Below, in pieces: positions 47,366-58,649 of a stretch of 64,000 bases of DNA. A model generated the notes under the pieces. The model did no database searches, was not told the origin of the DNA, and saw only the letters and a list, made by a program, of their open reading frames with translations. This stretch comes from Apiosordaria backusii (Eukaryota; Ascomycota; Sordariomycetes; Sordariales; Lasiosphaeriaceae), in assembly GCA_030549205.1 (NCBI GenBank), contig JAUKTV010000006.1, forward strand, positions 824,501-888,500, read 5' to 3'. The position numbers and the translations under genes are program-made. The first letter of the stretch is position 1. Each line of letters starts with the position of its first letter.

Positions 47366-48474
47366 TTTTTCCACTCAAGGCTTCCCCACATTCTTAGCAC
47401 CCGTTATTTTTTGTTCCCCTTGGAGCTTGCATGGTTCGTGAGATTGGCTTCACCCCGCATTCTTGTTCATCCTGCGCGAATGTGTCTGTGTGCTGTTCGA
47501 GGCCCGACAACCCGAGAACCCGGATTCCATGTGGCCTTGAACCGAACCGGGAGGAAACCATGACTGATCAGCAATGTTCCGTCTTGAACGGCATGTGAGG
47601 GCATCCATGACCTGAGATATGTGCCGTACGTGATACTCAAAATAGAATGATGGGTGTCGAATCCAGGCTGAGGCTCAACAATGCAATTAACATACCGCAC
47701 TGGCGGGAACAGCAAAACCGGGAAAGAGCAGTGTTTTGCAATTTGGCTATATTGCCTGGCGTCATGCTCCCAGGTACTTGGTCGCTGTCGAGACCGCCGT
47801 CAGTCTCTGGCCCATCAGAGCTCCCGCCGAGCCCCCCGATCAGGTAAGGTGTCTTCCCCACACAGGTGGGTTTGTAGCGGATCTAGGGCCGCCCTTGGCA
47901 CGGTTTCGTCCGATCAGGAGTGGGGGACCTTGGCATCTCGAAAGGACCTCGTCCGATTTCTGTCTTGTTAACGGCTGGCAGTTCCGGACAACACAACACC
48001 GCCCGACCTCTTTGTTTACTCCACCCTGATTTTCTTGATGAATCTCAAGCAAGCTTCTCATCATGAACTTAAAGACATCAGGTAAGACTACCTTACCTAT
48101 TCACCATGCCCAACCATCATTGGACGTACTGAGATGATCACGAATCTGGACGAGAACTGGAGAGTAGACAGCGAGAAGGCAGCATTGACTTGAGTCTCGG
48201 GGTCCGTAACTTCGTATTATTTACTCGTCGGCCCCGCAATGGCATCTGCATATTCGGACAACGCCATGCAAGCGTAAACCTTCCCTCTCCTCGCCGGACA
48301 TGGCGAACCTTAGCAAGCCCAAGACGAGGAGTGATGAGTTGATGATGTCTGTACGTCGAGCACTTCGTTTCTGCTGGAGGCATTCACAAACCTGGGTCGT
48401 TTTCCCTCTGTATCCGCCCTGCTCTGGACCCGATATCCCGGCACCTCCAACACGACGGCCAGATACAATGCAAG

Positions 48475-49572
48475 ATGGGATATGAGTGGCATGGCGATCC
48501 TACCACCATCATCGTAGCCATTGCCTGCTCGGTATGTTTCGGATGGCTGCCTGTGGCCGCCGTCGTGAGCATTGTTCGAAATCTCCGTGCCCGCGCAAGA
48601 GCAAAGCGAGGGTCGAATGGCTCCGATTCTGATATCGAAAGTCATGGTGGCAGACCTGCCGGCGCTCCTGATGTCCCCAAGCCACTCCAGACATATCACC
48701 CCAGCTCAACCAAAGGCCTCGAAAGAAGTGCGTCAAGTCGAACACGTAGATCCACCGATGGCTACGACCTCAAGCGTGTGGACACCAACTCCTATTGGGA
48801 TCCCATCCGCCACTCGTTCCACTACGACAACGAATCTCTTTGGGGAGAGGACGGTCTGTCCAGGCACAACTCTCGTCATCGACCAGTGTACTTCCCTACC
48901 CATGTACACAACAATATGCCCTCCCCTAGCCGCCCTGCCTCCATCCGGTCTGCTGCATCGAGCCATCGGCAGCAGAGCCGGAGCCGCCGAGGGTCGATAG
49001 CCAGCAGCTACGACGGCGGACCGGCAGCTTTCCAGATCAATGATACCTACTACGATACTACACCGCTGCCGACGGTAATAAGGACTGTCGCCAATGCCGC
49101 TCCCAGCAACAGTAGGCCCACATCGTCAAGGGGATCTGGACATGCCCCACAATCCCAACAACCACAGCAACGCCAACAACAGCAAGAGCAACAGCAGCAG
49201 CAACAGCAGCAACACCAAGGGAACCGCCGCAGAGGACAGTCTCTTGATGCTCCTCGTGACTCCGACTCTCTACCCCGAGATGTCCCCAGACCCAACACCT
49301 CGATGGCCAGAAGAGACATCGGAGATCACGAAGACCTCTACGGCTACCAAAGGCAAAGGGCCATACACCGCAGCCACCAGCCACCACAACCATCATCAGC
49401 ATCCCGGCGTGCCAACAACCAGAGACCCGGCTACAGTGAAAGCATCCATGACGATGACATGACCATGTCCGGGGCTCTGCCACCAGTAAGCCTCCCTCCT
49501 AGGCGAGCATCACTCCACGCGCAAACCTTTGAGCGGCCGGCATGGCTGGACGAGGAACCGCACGCTCTGTAA
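48475..49572 (+). CDS. Single-pass membrane protein with long disordered Ser/Gln-rich tail
   Basis: An intronless frame of 365 residues starting MGYEWHGDP. One hydrophobic segment (TTIIVAIACSVCFGWLPVAA, residues about 10-30) near the N-terminus is followed by a basic stretch (RNLRARARAKR), which by the positive-inside rule predicts a cytosolic C-terminal domain. That domain is disordered: Ser/Arg-rich (SRSRRGS), a poly-Gln tract of mixed QQQ/EQ/RQ repeats near 230-250, and many RRxS-type sites that could be kinase targets. I do not recognise a family. It is transcribed away from the cellobiohydrolase. Confidence 0.75.
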   Translation: MGYEWHGDPTTIIVAIACSVCFGWLPVAAVVSIVRNLRARARAKRGSNGSDSDIESHGGRPAGAPDVPKPLQTYHPSSTKGLERSASSRTRRSTDGYDLKRVDTNSYWDPIRHSFHYDNESLWGEDGLSRHNSRHRPVYFPTHVHNNMPSPSRPASIRSAASSHRQQSRSRRGSIASSYDGGPAAFQINDTYYDTTPLPTVIRTVANAAPSNSRPTSSRGSGHAPQSQQPQQRQQQQEQQQQQQQQHQGNRRRGQSLDAPRDSDSLPRDVPRPNTSMARRDIGDHEDLYGYQRQRAIHRSHQPPQPSSASRRANNQRPGYSESIHDDDMTMSGALPPVSLPPRRASLHAQTFERPAWLDEEPHAL

Positions 49573-50995
49573 AATTCGTTGAAGCGGTGAGAAAAAAGAA
49601 ATGTACTGCATCCCCTTGCCAAGTTCTTTCTTCAGCCTCTTGGCTTTTAAGGCTGACGAGATGGTATCCAAGATCATACCATACTCCAACCTAGGGTCCA
49701 CTACGATACTTGCAGGGCCGAATGGGAGGAAATCCCGTTTAACCTAATCTCGAAAAAGGAAATAGGAAGAAAAGAAGGACTGACAAAACCAGTCACGGTT
49801 ACATGGTGTGATGCAACTTGGCACAGAAGCCATCGGTGAGTGTGAGTGGGGGTTGCATGTGGGCGCTAGAGAGAAGGGGAAAAGGGGGGAATAGAAAAAC
49901 AAGAAATCAGAAAAAAGAATGAGCTGGGTGTGGTGATGGCAATGATTTTACGATGTGGAGGAATATCTTTTGTTGGGCGTGTCGACCAATGTCTGATCTT
50001 TCTTGGTCTTTCTAATACTCCGGAGTAGGTAAATAGGGGTAGTTGATAGCCAAGTTGCAAATTTGGAATAGTTATTCTGGGAAGTCTGCATCTATGCCCT
50101 GGAAATACGGATACCACCCGATAAAAGAAGTGCTTATCTCCGTTGTTGATCAACCTCGGAATTTCTCCGCCAGTCTCTTCCAAGTGTGGACGTCCTCCTC
50201 CAGCCCCAAAACAACACCAAGGAGCGAGCAACCCCGGATGTGGGGTACCCTCAGTTGAGATCAGACGAGTCTCTCGGATCCGCCTGGCATAAACTTCCCT
50301 TAAGCCAAGGAACTCGCATCGCTTCTTGACGGGGCAAAAGTCTCCGCTGCACAATGCACCCAATGCAGGACGGACGAAGGAGACACGGCACGAAACGAGA
50401 TAAACACCAAGACGCGGCCTGCCCGGATTCAAGGGACCTGGGGAAAGACGGGACGAAAAGAAACACTTGTATCGCTTCGAACTTGGCTACCGCGGAAAAG
50501 AGGGAGTGGCGGGGTCTTTTGTGCAGTTGTGCCGTTGTCACATGGCTTGGTGGCTTGGAGATTCCACTTGAACCAAACTGCTGAGGTTTTGTTTTGTCTC
50601 CATCTAAGCAAAGAATTTGGAAGGGACTGTTTATTGCGAACATTCATATGTATTGAAAGCCATTCATTGCTTATTTTCAGAAAAGCGAGCTATAATGAAA
50701 AGGTTGATGGACCATTTCCCAAGTAGAGCATCCTAAACCTAGGTATAAACTCAGACTGTGTGAATCTTAGGTAGGTATATAATTAGGAACTTCATAAGGT
50801 TTGCAGCATAAAGAAGTTAAAACCACCACATATCTCAGAAGGTATCCATGCCAGAGTAAACTAAAGTAACAAAGCTATGTTGAATAGCTAGGTAGGTACT
50901 GAAAAACATCCAACACCAACACCAACACCAGGGCGCTTCCCCTTAGACGCACCATCCCGCTCCCAACCCTCGTACTGAAAAAACCCCTTAAAGCA
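49573..50995. other. Intergenic region, no gene seen
   Basis: A 188-codon minus-strand frame (49866-50432) lies here but reads like chance sequence. No repeat or domain is visible. Confidence 0.45.
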
Positions 50996-51387
50996 TCAGT
51001 ACTCACAATAGCACTCACAAGTCTCCCAGCCCCAGAAACACCCGTCATCACTGATACTAATGGTGACCTTCCTGCCCGGAGTTGTGCATCGACCAGCATC
51101 GGCCTCATTTGTACACGCCCGCAGGCATGTATTGCTATTCCAGCCTCTTTTGCAACCGCCTGCTGCTTGCCTGTTGCCAAAATTACCGCAAATTAGCTAA
51201 GGTAACAAAGAAATGAATAGGCGATAGGTTGTTCGGGGGTGGGAAAATACCAGTGCTTTGAAGCCAAAATTCCAACTTCTCCATCAGCCTCCACGTCCTG
51301 AATTGCGGCTGAAGCCGTCTCAGCTGGGCTTGGACGGGCGGTGGCTAGAGCCAGGGCAGTGGTGATGAGAAAGGCCGAGAATTTCAT
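50996..51387 (-). CDS. Small secreted eight-cysteine peptide, defensin-like candidate
   Basis: Exons 51251-51387 and 50996-51170, joined across an 80-base intron (GTATTT...GCAACAG), encode 103 residues. Residues 1-17 are a signal peptide (MKFSAFLITTALALATA). An acidic pro-region with no Cys follows to about residue 50. The remaining 53 or so residues hold eight Cys in the order C-x8-C-x3-C-x8-C-x15-C-x6-C-x-C-x-C, with Trp and Gly around the sixth. The C-x3-C and C-x-C pairs are the hallmark of the Cys-stabilised alpha-beta fold of defensins, though the rest does not match any member I know. Such peptides are secreted as antimicrobials or effectors; the role here is inference. A TATA box on the minus strand at 51507-51514 supports expression. 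Both frames are short, so automated gene calling could miss it. Confidence 0.75.
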
Positions 51388-51506
51388 GGTGATTGTCTGG
51401 TGTCGGCGAAACTGATGTTTTGGAGTGTCTCTGTTTGTGTAAAAGACTTGGAAGACTGCTTGATGATTGCTTTCAATGCGCAACAACAAGAAGAAATGCG
51501 CCATCG

Positions 51507-51514
51507 TATTTATA
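51507..51514 (-). promoter_or_regulatory. TATA box of the cysteine-rich peptide gene
   Basis: TATAAATA on the minus strand, about 120 bases before the ATG at 51387. Confidence 0.5.
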
Positions 51515-51934
51515 CCCGTTTCAATCATGGGATAGCACACAGCCCAGTTAGGTAGCCATCTACCTGGTACCTAAAGTATACCTTCCAAGTTGGGTTGAGC
51601 GCTCACCGAAATATGTGAGACATTTTGTCGATCTCTCGACAAAGCCTTAAACCATTGACCATCAGCCGGATGGACTGATCAATCCGCCTTGAGTAAATCT
51701 GAAAAGGATCTGCAAGCTGACAATGATGGAAAGGGAAGGTAGATACAAATCAGGTCTTGTGAGTTATGACTGCCATCAACAGGTTGGCTTCACAGCCAAT
51801 TGCCTCCTGTTCACTGGGGCTGATGAGAAAATCAAAGATTAAGAACCAATACTATCACAGCCTCAAAAAATGCACTACCTATCTAGCGTCAAGTCACTTT
51901 TCCAAAATTGAGCCAATTACATCATGATACTAGC
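51515..51934. other. Intergenic region, no gene seen
   Basis: Separates the O-methyltransferase stop from the peptide gene promoter. Nothing recognisable. Confidence 0.4.
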
Positions 51935-53595
51935 CTAACTCCCCAAAACAAACTCAACAATCCCATGCCCAGTCCCCTTGCTGTCCCTATACACCCCTTC
52001 AACTCGCAGCCCAGCCCCATCCCCAATTCTTCTGAACTGATCCAACGACCTCTCCTTCCCTCCAATAGCAAGCATAGAGTAGTCCTTGAACGCGGCATAA
52101 AGCGGCATCGGCCTTCCCGTCCTACCACCACCATCAGGATTGAGCTGTTCCGAGACCAAAACCCTGCTGTCACGGCTCATCGCCCGTGCCACATTCCGCA
52201 AGATCAGCGTCGCTACGGAATCCGAGTAGTCCCGAAGGATGTGGCGAAGGTAATAAAACCGCGCCCCTATTTTGTCTCACAGTCAGCCCCTGGAAAAAAC
52301 ACTACCAGAACAAGAAAACATCAAACCTTTGACCGGAATCTCCCTCATAAAATCCCCCTCTACCCACTCCACCCCTTTCATCACCTCACCACTCGCAGCA
52401 GCAACTCTCCCCTCATCAACCACACACCCCAAATCCACCACCACGCACCTCCCTTTTCTCAAAACCGGGTACTCCTCCCTAAACCTCCTCAGCACATGCC
52501 CACCACCCCCACCAACATCAACCCACGTTACCCTCCCATCAGTGTCATCAGTAGACAGCACCCTCTCTAAAGGATACATCCCAGTAACAGGCACCCGCCC
52601 GACACTCACCCCCATCGCCTTGGTAAACCTCCTCATTCTCTCTTCATTTCTTGCTACACTCTCAAAGTACTCCAACTCCGGCTCGCCCGTCGAAACCGTA
52701 GCAGGGACATGGCTCGGTCCCACCGGCTCTTTTCTTCCGTAGGTATCAAAATACGACGGTAGAATGAATGACACTTGAACAATGTTGGTATACATCAGCT
52801 CAAACATCGCCGCCATTGGCTCTGATGAGCGGAGTAACAGGGAGGTTGGGGTATGGGAGAGCCCTCCATCTGCCGTGAGTGATAAGATCCGAGAGGAAGT
52901 GAGAATGTTGGAGATTCTTGCTATTTCATGAGAAAGCGCGTCAGTTACACATGATAAAAGAGTGTTGGGTACCTAATCATACCAACAATCCCCTCCTCGG
53001 CCCCAATATTCCTGGCAAGCTCGCAGCAGGTGATCCCTTCTAGGTCTGAGGATATCAAGTCAAACACCCCCCAGTGCTGAAAGACTCGGATGGCGGACAC
53101 GATGGACATGTTGGCGAACAAGGCCATCATCGTGTCAGAGGGGGGCCGAATGACAGCTGCTAGCTCGAGAGCAGCCGTGGCTACTTTGAGGCGGGCAGGT
53201 TCGTTGCCGTAGGTGGCTTCCGTTACCTGGGAGGCTATCTCTTGTGCTAGGTCGATTAGATGGGATTGGGCTCCAGCTGTCTGTGAACTGTTGGCCCAGT
53301 TCGGACTGGGCGTGTAAGTCGAGGATGAGACGACTGATGGGTTGGCAATGTTGGCGTCAACTCCTTTGAATTCAGCAGTTGGGTCGAAGTCATGAGTTAT
53401 TCTGGGCGCGACAGCTGCCGCTGGATCGTCTTTTTCGGCTGTCCTCCACATGTCGTTGAGAGGTGGGACCTTGTCCGCGCAGACACTGGGAACCTCGATC
53501 CCACAGATAGAGATACGAACCGGTTCTTTTTCTGTAGCAGCCTTCTCCCTTGACAACACACCAACAAGCCGCGTTTCCGTCTGTGTCGTTGCCAT
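51935..53595 (-). CDS. SAM-dependent O-methyltransferase
   Basis: Three exons: 52973-53595, 52327-52916 and 51935-52266, giving 514 residues from the ATG at 53595. Introns are GTACCC...GCAAG (56 bases, with an aactgac branch point) and GTTTGA...AAATAG (60 bases); both keep the frame. Residues up to about 100 are a low-complexity extension. Next comes a winged-helix dimerisation region (MMALFANMSIVSAIRVFQHW, then CCELARNIGAEEGIVGMIR) and then the Rossmann-fold domain with the SAM-binding motif VDVGGGGGHV, followed by VVVDLG and the RHILRDYSD segment typical of plant-caffeate-type enzymes (Methyltransf_2). These transfer methyl groups to hydroxyls of small aromatic compounds, often in fungal secondary metabolism. 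No biosynthetic core gene lies nearby. The acceptor GCAAG of intron 1 is unusual, but it is the only one that keeps the frame. Confidence 0.9.
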
Positions 53596-54766
53596 CTTTT
53601 CTGAGGACAATGCGATGCTGCTCTAAGTGTCCTCTTGAAGGCCTTCCAACTGCGTCTTTGGGACTTTGAATCAAGTCTTACTCACTTATTTAGATCGCGG
53701 AGTTGGAGGACAAGGTAGTCGTTGATAGAGGTGCCATGGTACGGAAAAGACCAGCAAAGAGAGTCTTCTTGGAGGAGCTCGGCGCAAAAGGTGAGACATA
53801 TCAAAATATATATCAACAGATACCCCTAGGTCTCATGTATCACAAGACAACGGCAACCCAAATGATTTTGAAATAGTAACAAGGGTAGGCGGGCCTGTGG
53901 TTGGACAACGTCCGAGTGATGACTACGGTAGGCAAAAGCGGCTCCTTGCCAAAGGGAGATGAACCTAAGCAGGTACCAGAAAAGGGCGGCTTCTCAAACA
54001 AGCACAGTGGTCGCTCGCCCCTTTTCGTGTCTCTCCGGGACCGAAGGCACGGGTCGGACACGCAGCCGCTTCCACACCCCGACGAAGACCGCCCTCCGTT
54101 CCAAAGAACCTCATTATCGCAGCAAGTACTTTTCACTCAAACGAATTAGGTAAGCTCCTGAAACTAGCTCAAGTTAGTTATGCTTGCTGTCTTTCTTTCC
54201 TTGTAGCGGACTTACGCCTGCAAACATGCTTGTGTGTGCCCCATAGGTTTGACCTTGCCGCGCCGTCGCTCTGAATGGCGTTGATGCCGAGTTCGGCGGC
54301 AATTACCCTTCTGAAGCTGTCAGCCGGCCCAAAATGCAACTGGCCTTCGTAGCCGAGCCTAGTGGCGGGTGCATACCGACCTCTGTGAAGCCTGTGGGAT
54401 AGCCGAGCGCATCGCTCGGACCGTTGCGTAGCCCTGCCTTCACTGCCGGCTATTGAAGTGGGCCCGAATGCTTTGAGCTATGGGTCGGACTGTGGACACT
54501 GAGCCGTCCGTACCAACCGATGCCGATTCACGAGTTTGGATCGCAGAAAGATCAGGGGTCGCAGCTTGGAAACTTCATGAGATAACGCTCAAAAGGGTAT
54601 ATACATCAGACCTACTTCCTTGTCCTATGATCGAAGCCAATGATCACTGATATTACTCCGTCGATCGCTGATCATAAAATTAACCCATTCTCCGGTTAAA
54701 CTGCTGAAATTCGCCACGTGCTCTCCTCTTCACCCTCCAGCCTGCAACTTGCTGTTCGCCATCCAG
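53596..54766. other. Intergenic region, no gene seen
   Basis: Only short frames with no domain-like sequence. A gtagccgagc-type word occurs twice near 54350 and 54403. Confidence 0.45.
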
Positions 54767-57020
54767 TCAGAACTGTCCGTTATGGTGTCCCTGAAAGCCC
54801 GTAGAATTCCCCCATGTACCTCCTTGATTTGCCTGTTGCGGTGAGTGTTGGGCCATGGGCAACTGCTGGTATGCGAGTGTCGGAGGGTTTTGAGGGGGAC
54901 GCGAGCCCGGCAAAGGACGGCGCGAATCCCTTTGTGCATTGATGACGCTCTTCACCACACCTCGCCTCATCTCTAGATGAGACTTCATATCGGCCGTTAT
55001 TTTGTCGAAATGTTCCGCAAGTGTTTTGACAGACTCCCATCTCTCACCATACCGCTTCAGCGTCTCACTGACCTTTTCCAGACACAAAAGACTCCGGTCA
55101 AGGTTGTCACGACCAATGCTCCAGTCCACACGGTCAGGGAGAGGAGGCTGTCCCGGCGCAGTTAGGCCGGGGAGGTACCCCAGTGTTTGCCACAAGACGG
55201 TATCACCTGGGTCCCGCAGCACTGTGACAAGTTGTGAACCCATGAAGAAAACTTTGAGTGCATCGTGATAAGTGTAAAACCCGACGCTCACGGGGTCTTT
55301 GGCAACCTCGAATATCCTGTGGAGGTACCGTATGGTGTGTTCAAATATTAACAAGCGCCCATGGTCGGTGAGCTGCGGCCCGCGCGGACTGGGTACTATC
55401 AGATACACATAGCTGTAGGCCATCTCCAGGTCAAACATGGTCGAAAGTGCCGCTGGGAGGTCGGGTGGAAGCTCTTTGGACAGCTTTTGCGTTTCGTGAC
55501 ATTTTTGCCAGACGTATTGGATAGGATCCCGAAGAGGATCGCGCGGGTCGGTTTGAACGAGGGTCTGGTACCAGTCTGACTGCAGCCGTCGGAGTTTGAA
55601 CAAAGGAAGAGACGAGTCTGGCCGTGTTGACGGTTCATCGGAGCTATTAGCGACAGAGGGACTCGGAAGCTGCACAGATATATCGTCGTCTTTAAAAGAA
55701 AAAGGCCGAGCATGAACCATGCTGATCGCTCTAAGGTAGGTGTCAGAACAGTCACGGATCCCTGTGGCTCAGGGCGAGATGACGAACCTGTCCAGGGCAT
55801 ATACACAATAAAAGGTACGGCGGCGCTCATCTATCGTGTCTTTGGCCGACTGCTGTGTGAAAGTGTGGTCTTGGTGGAAGCCCAGGTCAATAACGGCGCG
55901 ACAGGCAAAGCCAATCAGGTGCCAACTGTCAAAGTGAGCGGGATCGAGCATCGAGTATTGCGTCAGCAGCACGAGGGATTGGATTTGAGATGGGTACCCG
56001 GGAACAAGGGCGCGATCAGCGTAAGGTAGCGCGCGAGAAACGAACTGCAGACCGTCATAATACTTTCGATCCTGCATCGTCTTGCTCTGGGCGGCGGAGC
56101 CGATGGCCAAGACCATCCAGAAAAGCCAGTATTCGGAACTCCTTATAGCTCCCAGAAAACCCAGCTCTGCGTCGTACATCTTGTCAATGAGGGCATGTAA
56201 GTGTGCTGCTGGAAACAAGGGGTACAGGGGCAAAACGTTATTTTCGTAGAATTTGAAGATGGCCTCGACTGCTTCCTTATCTGGAAGCTCGTCAGTGTCC
56301 GGGTCGGGCAATGCGTCGTGCTGTGCGGCTGCCAGAACCAAACGCGCAAAAGTCATTGGGTTTTCGGACTCTCGAGTGTCAAAGCCGCGGGTGGTAGCAT
56401 TGACAGATCTGTATCTGCATCAGCCAGAGACAACGGCGGAGAAGATGGGAACCAGAACGCACAGCAGGCCAAAATCGGATACCAGAGTGTTGTAATCTGC
56501 TTTCTCGCGAGTTCGAGCAGCTTTACGATGAATGGCGGCGGTGATGTCAACCAGGGAATCTCTCCGTTCGGAATGCTGGACAGATATCGTGTTCTCATCG
56601 GATTCATGAAGTGCCACAGAAGCCTTTCTTGAACGGGCATGATTCAGTCTCCGTTCGAGCTTCTCCAACCTGAGCTCCAAGGCAGCGACCCAACTCCTCT
56701 CCTTGCCACGGGCAAACTGTTGGTCGCTGGCGGCCGAGCACTCATTTTCACGGCCAGCCTTTTCGCAGGCGGTACAGGATGGCAGCTTTCCATCACACTG
56801 GTTCAGGAGTCAGTCAAGGGTTGAGGCTTGGGAAGAAGGGATGAAGTGGGGTGCATCACCTTGACTTTGGCTACTCGACCTGTTGTTGTTGTTGCAAATC
56901 GGGGTCAACGATGATACTCAGGGTCAGTGTCAGAGGGGGCTTCTCACATCTCGAGCAGGCAGAGACGGGTCGGGACACGCGAAGGTGAGGGTTGTGAGAG
57001 AAGCTGGCACGGGTACGCAT
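54767..57020 (-). CDS. Zn2Cys6 transcription factor, five exons with a 20-base micro-exon
   Basis: Exons 56948-57020, 56860-56879, 56463-56797, 55788-56408 and 54767-55730 give 670 residues. The zinc cluster spans residues 22-51 as C-x2-C-x6-C-x6-C-x2-C-x8-C and is only complete after splicing: exon 1 gives ACSR, exon 2 (20 bases) supplies CRVAKVK, exon 3 the rest. A coiled-coil linker follows (LELRLEKLERRL). The middle holds the fungal-specific regulatory domain with NATTR, FARLVLAAA, FYCVYALDRAIS and GRPF-like HARPFSFKDDDI. The 54-base third intron carries an in-frame TGA and keeps frame if retained. It should bind DNA in the nucleus; its targets are unknown. It is divergent from a second Zn2Cys6 gene. 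Confidence 0.9.
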
Positions 57021-58649
57021 TGTGGGGTCTTCTCTTGAGTGGAGCTCAGGGCCTGTTCCCTGGCTACGGTGCGCCACTTGGAAAGTTTGGTTGAGAGCAA
57101 CTGTGTCTGTCGTTGGGTGCGTTGCGGCCTACTGGGGATAATAGCGAAATGTCTCTTGTCTAAAGCTGGATGCTCAGTTCGCCGTCTGAACTGGTGCTGC
57201 TATGATGTGGGGCAACCCCAATGAAAGGCGCGTATCCGGTATCGAAAAGTGCCAACGCGAAGTCCACAAGAGATGAGATGGATTGGGTGACTGACTGAGG
57301 TGTCTTTGAGGCGGGACAGCTGGAACTGAGAGCCCAGAAAGTGGGGTAGCGAGGCTAGGCGGGCTGGATATCCTCTCTAAGTAGCTGTCGATACCTTCCA
57401 GGTTCCTCCGTACTGGTAGAACTTTATTAGATACAAGAGTCAATAAAGCGGAAAGGATCAATGCTGTTTCAGGAAGAGGGCAAGAAGCTATCACTGACCT
57501 TGGTGGCCTATCTTTCTACTCAATTGTCTTGGCCCCGTAACTGTGGCGCGCGGGCGGGGAGAGAGTATGGCAGAAAGAGAGTGCTCGTACCCAGCAAGAG
57601 GAAGGTGAGGCGCTTTCAGCCACGAGATCAGACGGCTGTCAACTGTCAACTGATGAAGCATCAGGGGCTGAACCGTCTTGGCGGGGCTTGAAAGGAACCT
57701 GCCGCCAAGACCTTAGGTAGCCAGCAACCCCACATCGCGTCACCAACCTCCACCATGGACCCAAGGGTCTATCACCAGATCAAAGCCCGTACGTAGTGTA
57801 CACTAGAGGTCTTCCAGAACAGGTAATAAATGGGATGGATGATGTGGGTGACAAGAGAGATCAGCGACTAGATCCTGCACTCCGATATTCAAAAAGTACC
57901 TACACAGTCAGTATGCAGAAAGATTCCAGATCTGGGATGGAGGACGGGACGGGAGGCGCTGTGGTGGTGCTTTGATAGCGGGGTACAAGTGCTGAGAGAA
58001 CCCCACCTTTCCCATTGTCGACGGGAGGTTTCCTCGAGGATCCCTGAATCCCATGCCTGCCGAGTCCACAGTCTGATGACAGCCATGGAAATCTTTTCAA
58101 GGTTTGAAAGACTGGATGGTGCTTGGATGGCGTACATGGCTCATATTGGTGGGCGATAACGTGATGTTTAGCTCTACACGTACTCGTAAAAAAGATAGCT
58201 AGTCGCAGTAGTCGGACAGAGGTGAACAAACCTACCTTAGGTGAACCGGGCACAATGGACACCACTCCAGGTCGAGGTGGACAGGGGTGGCGTCCGCCAG
58301 CGAATCGGGAACGGGAACTGCCTGGCAGGAGATGGACTCGAGGAAATGCAGTACGGAGTAGGTGCTCCTCCAACTTGAACTTTGAACTCGAACTCGAACT
58401 CCTTCGGGGTGTCACGCGGTCAACACCTGTCGACCATGTCCAAGCCGTTGGAAGGCAATCGCATTCCTCTCCCAGCCTGAGCTGCCACCGAAACAATCCC
58501 GACATCGACAGGGCAGCGGCCAAGTGAGGTGCCCAGGTCCTGGTTCCAGGTTGTCGCGCCTGTTTCAATCCCGTCTCCTCATTCAGCACCCGCAACAGCA
58601 TCAATTCGAATATCACTCCCGTCGGCATTCAAGTCCCTAGGTACTTCAC
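57021..58649. other. Shared upstream region of two divergent Zn2Cys6 regulators
   Basis: 1.6 kb with no supported gene; a 242-codon minus-strand frame (57900-58628) looks spurious. A gaactc hexamer is tandemly repeated near 58384-58401. Both regulators could be controlled from here. Confidence 0.5.

Larger units (their letters stand above)
46432..48474. other. Long shared upstream region of divergent genes
   Basis: About 2 kb between the cellobiohydrolase start (minus) and the gene at 48475 (plus). No coding sequence is supported. It contains the cellobiohydrolase TATA box and a cluster of CRE1-type sites, listed separately. Confidence 0.5.

Noticed and set aside
49866..50432. A 188-codon minus-strand frame
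   Set aside because: No recognisable pattern and low-complexity ends; more likely chance.
12606..53595. A secondary-metabolite cluster linking the P450, FAD enzyme and O-methyltransferase
   Set aside because: They are tens of kilobases apart, separated by unrelated genes and a transposon block, with no core synthase in the window.
57900..58628. A 242-codon minus-strand frame between the two regulators
   Set aside because: Composition looks random, no motif, and it fills the promoter region of the plus-strand regulator.
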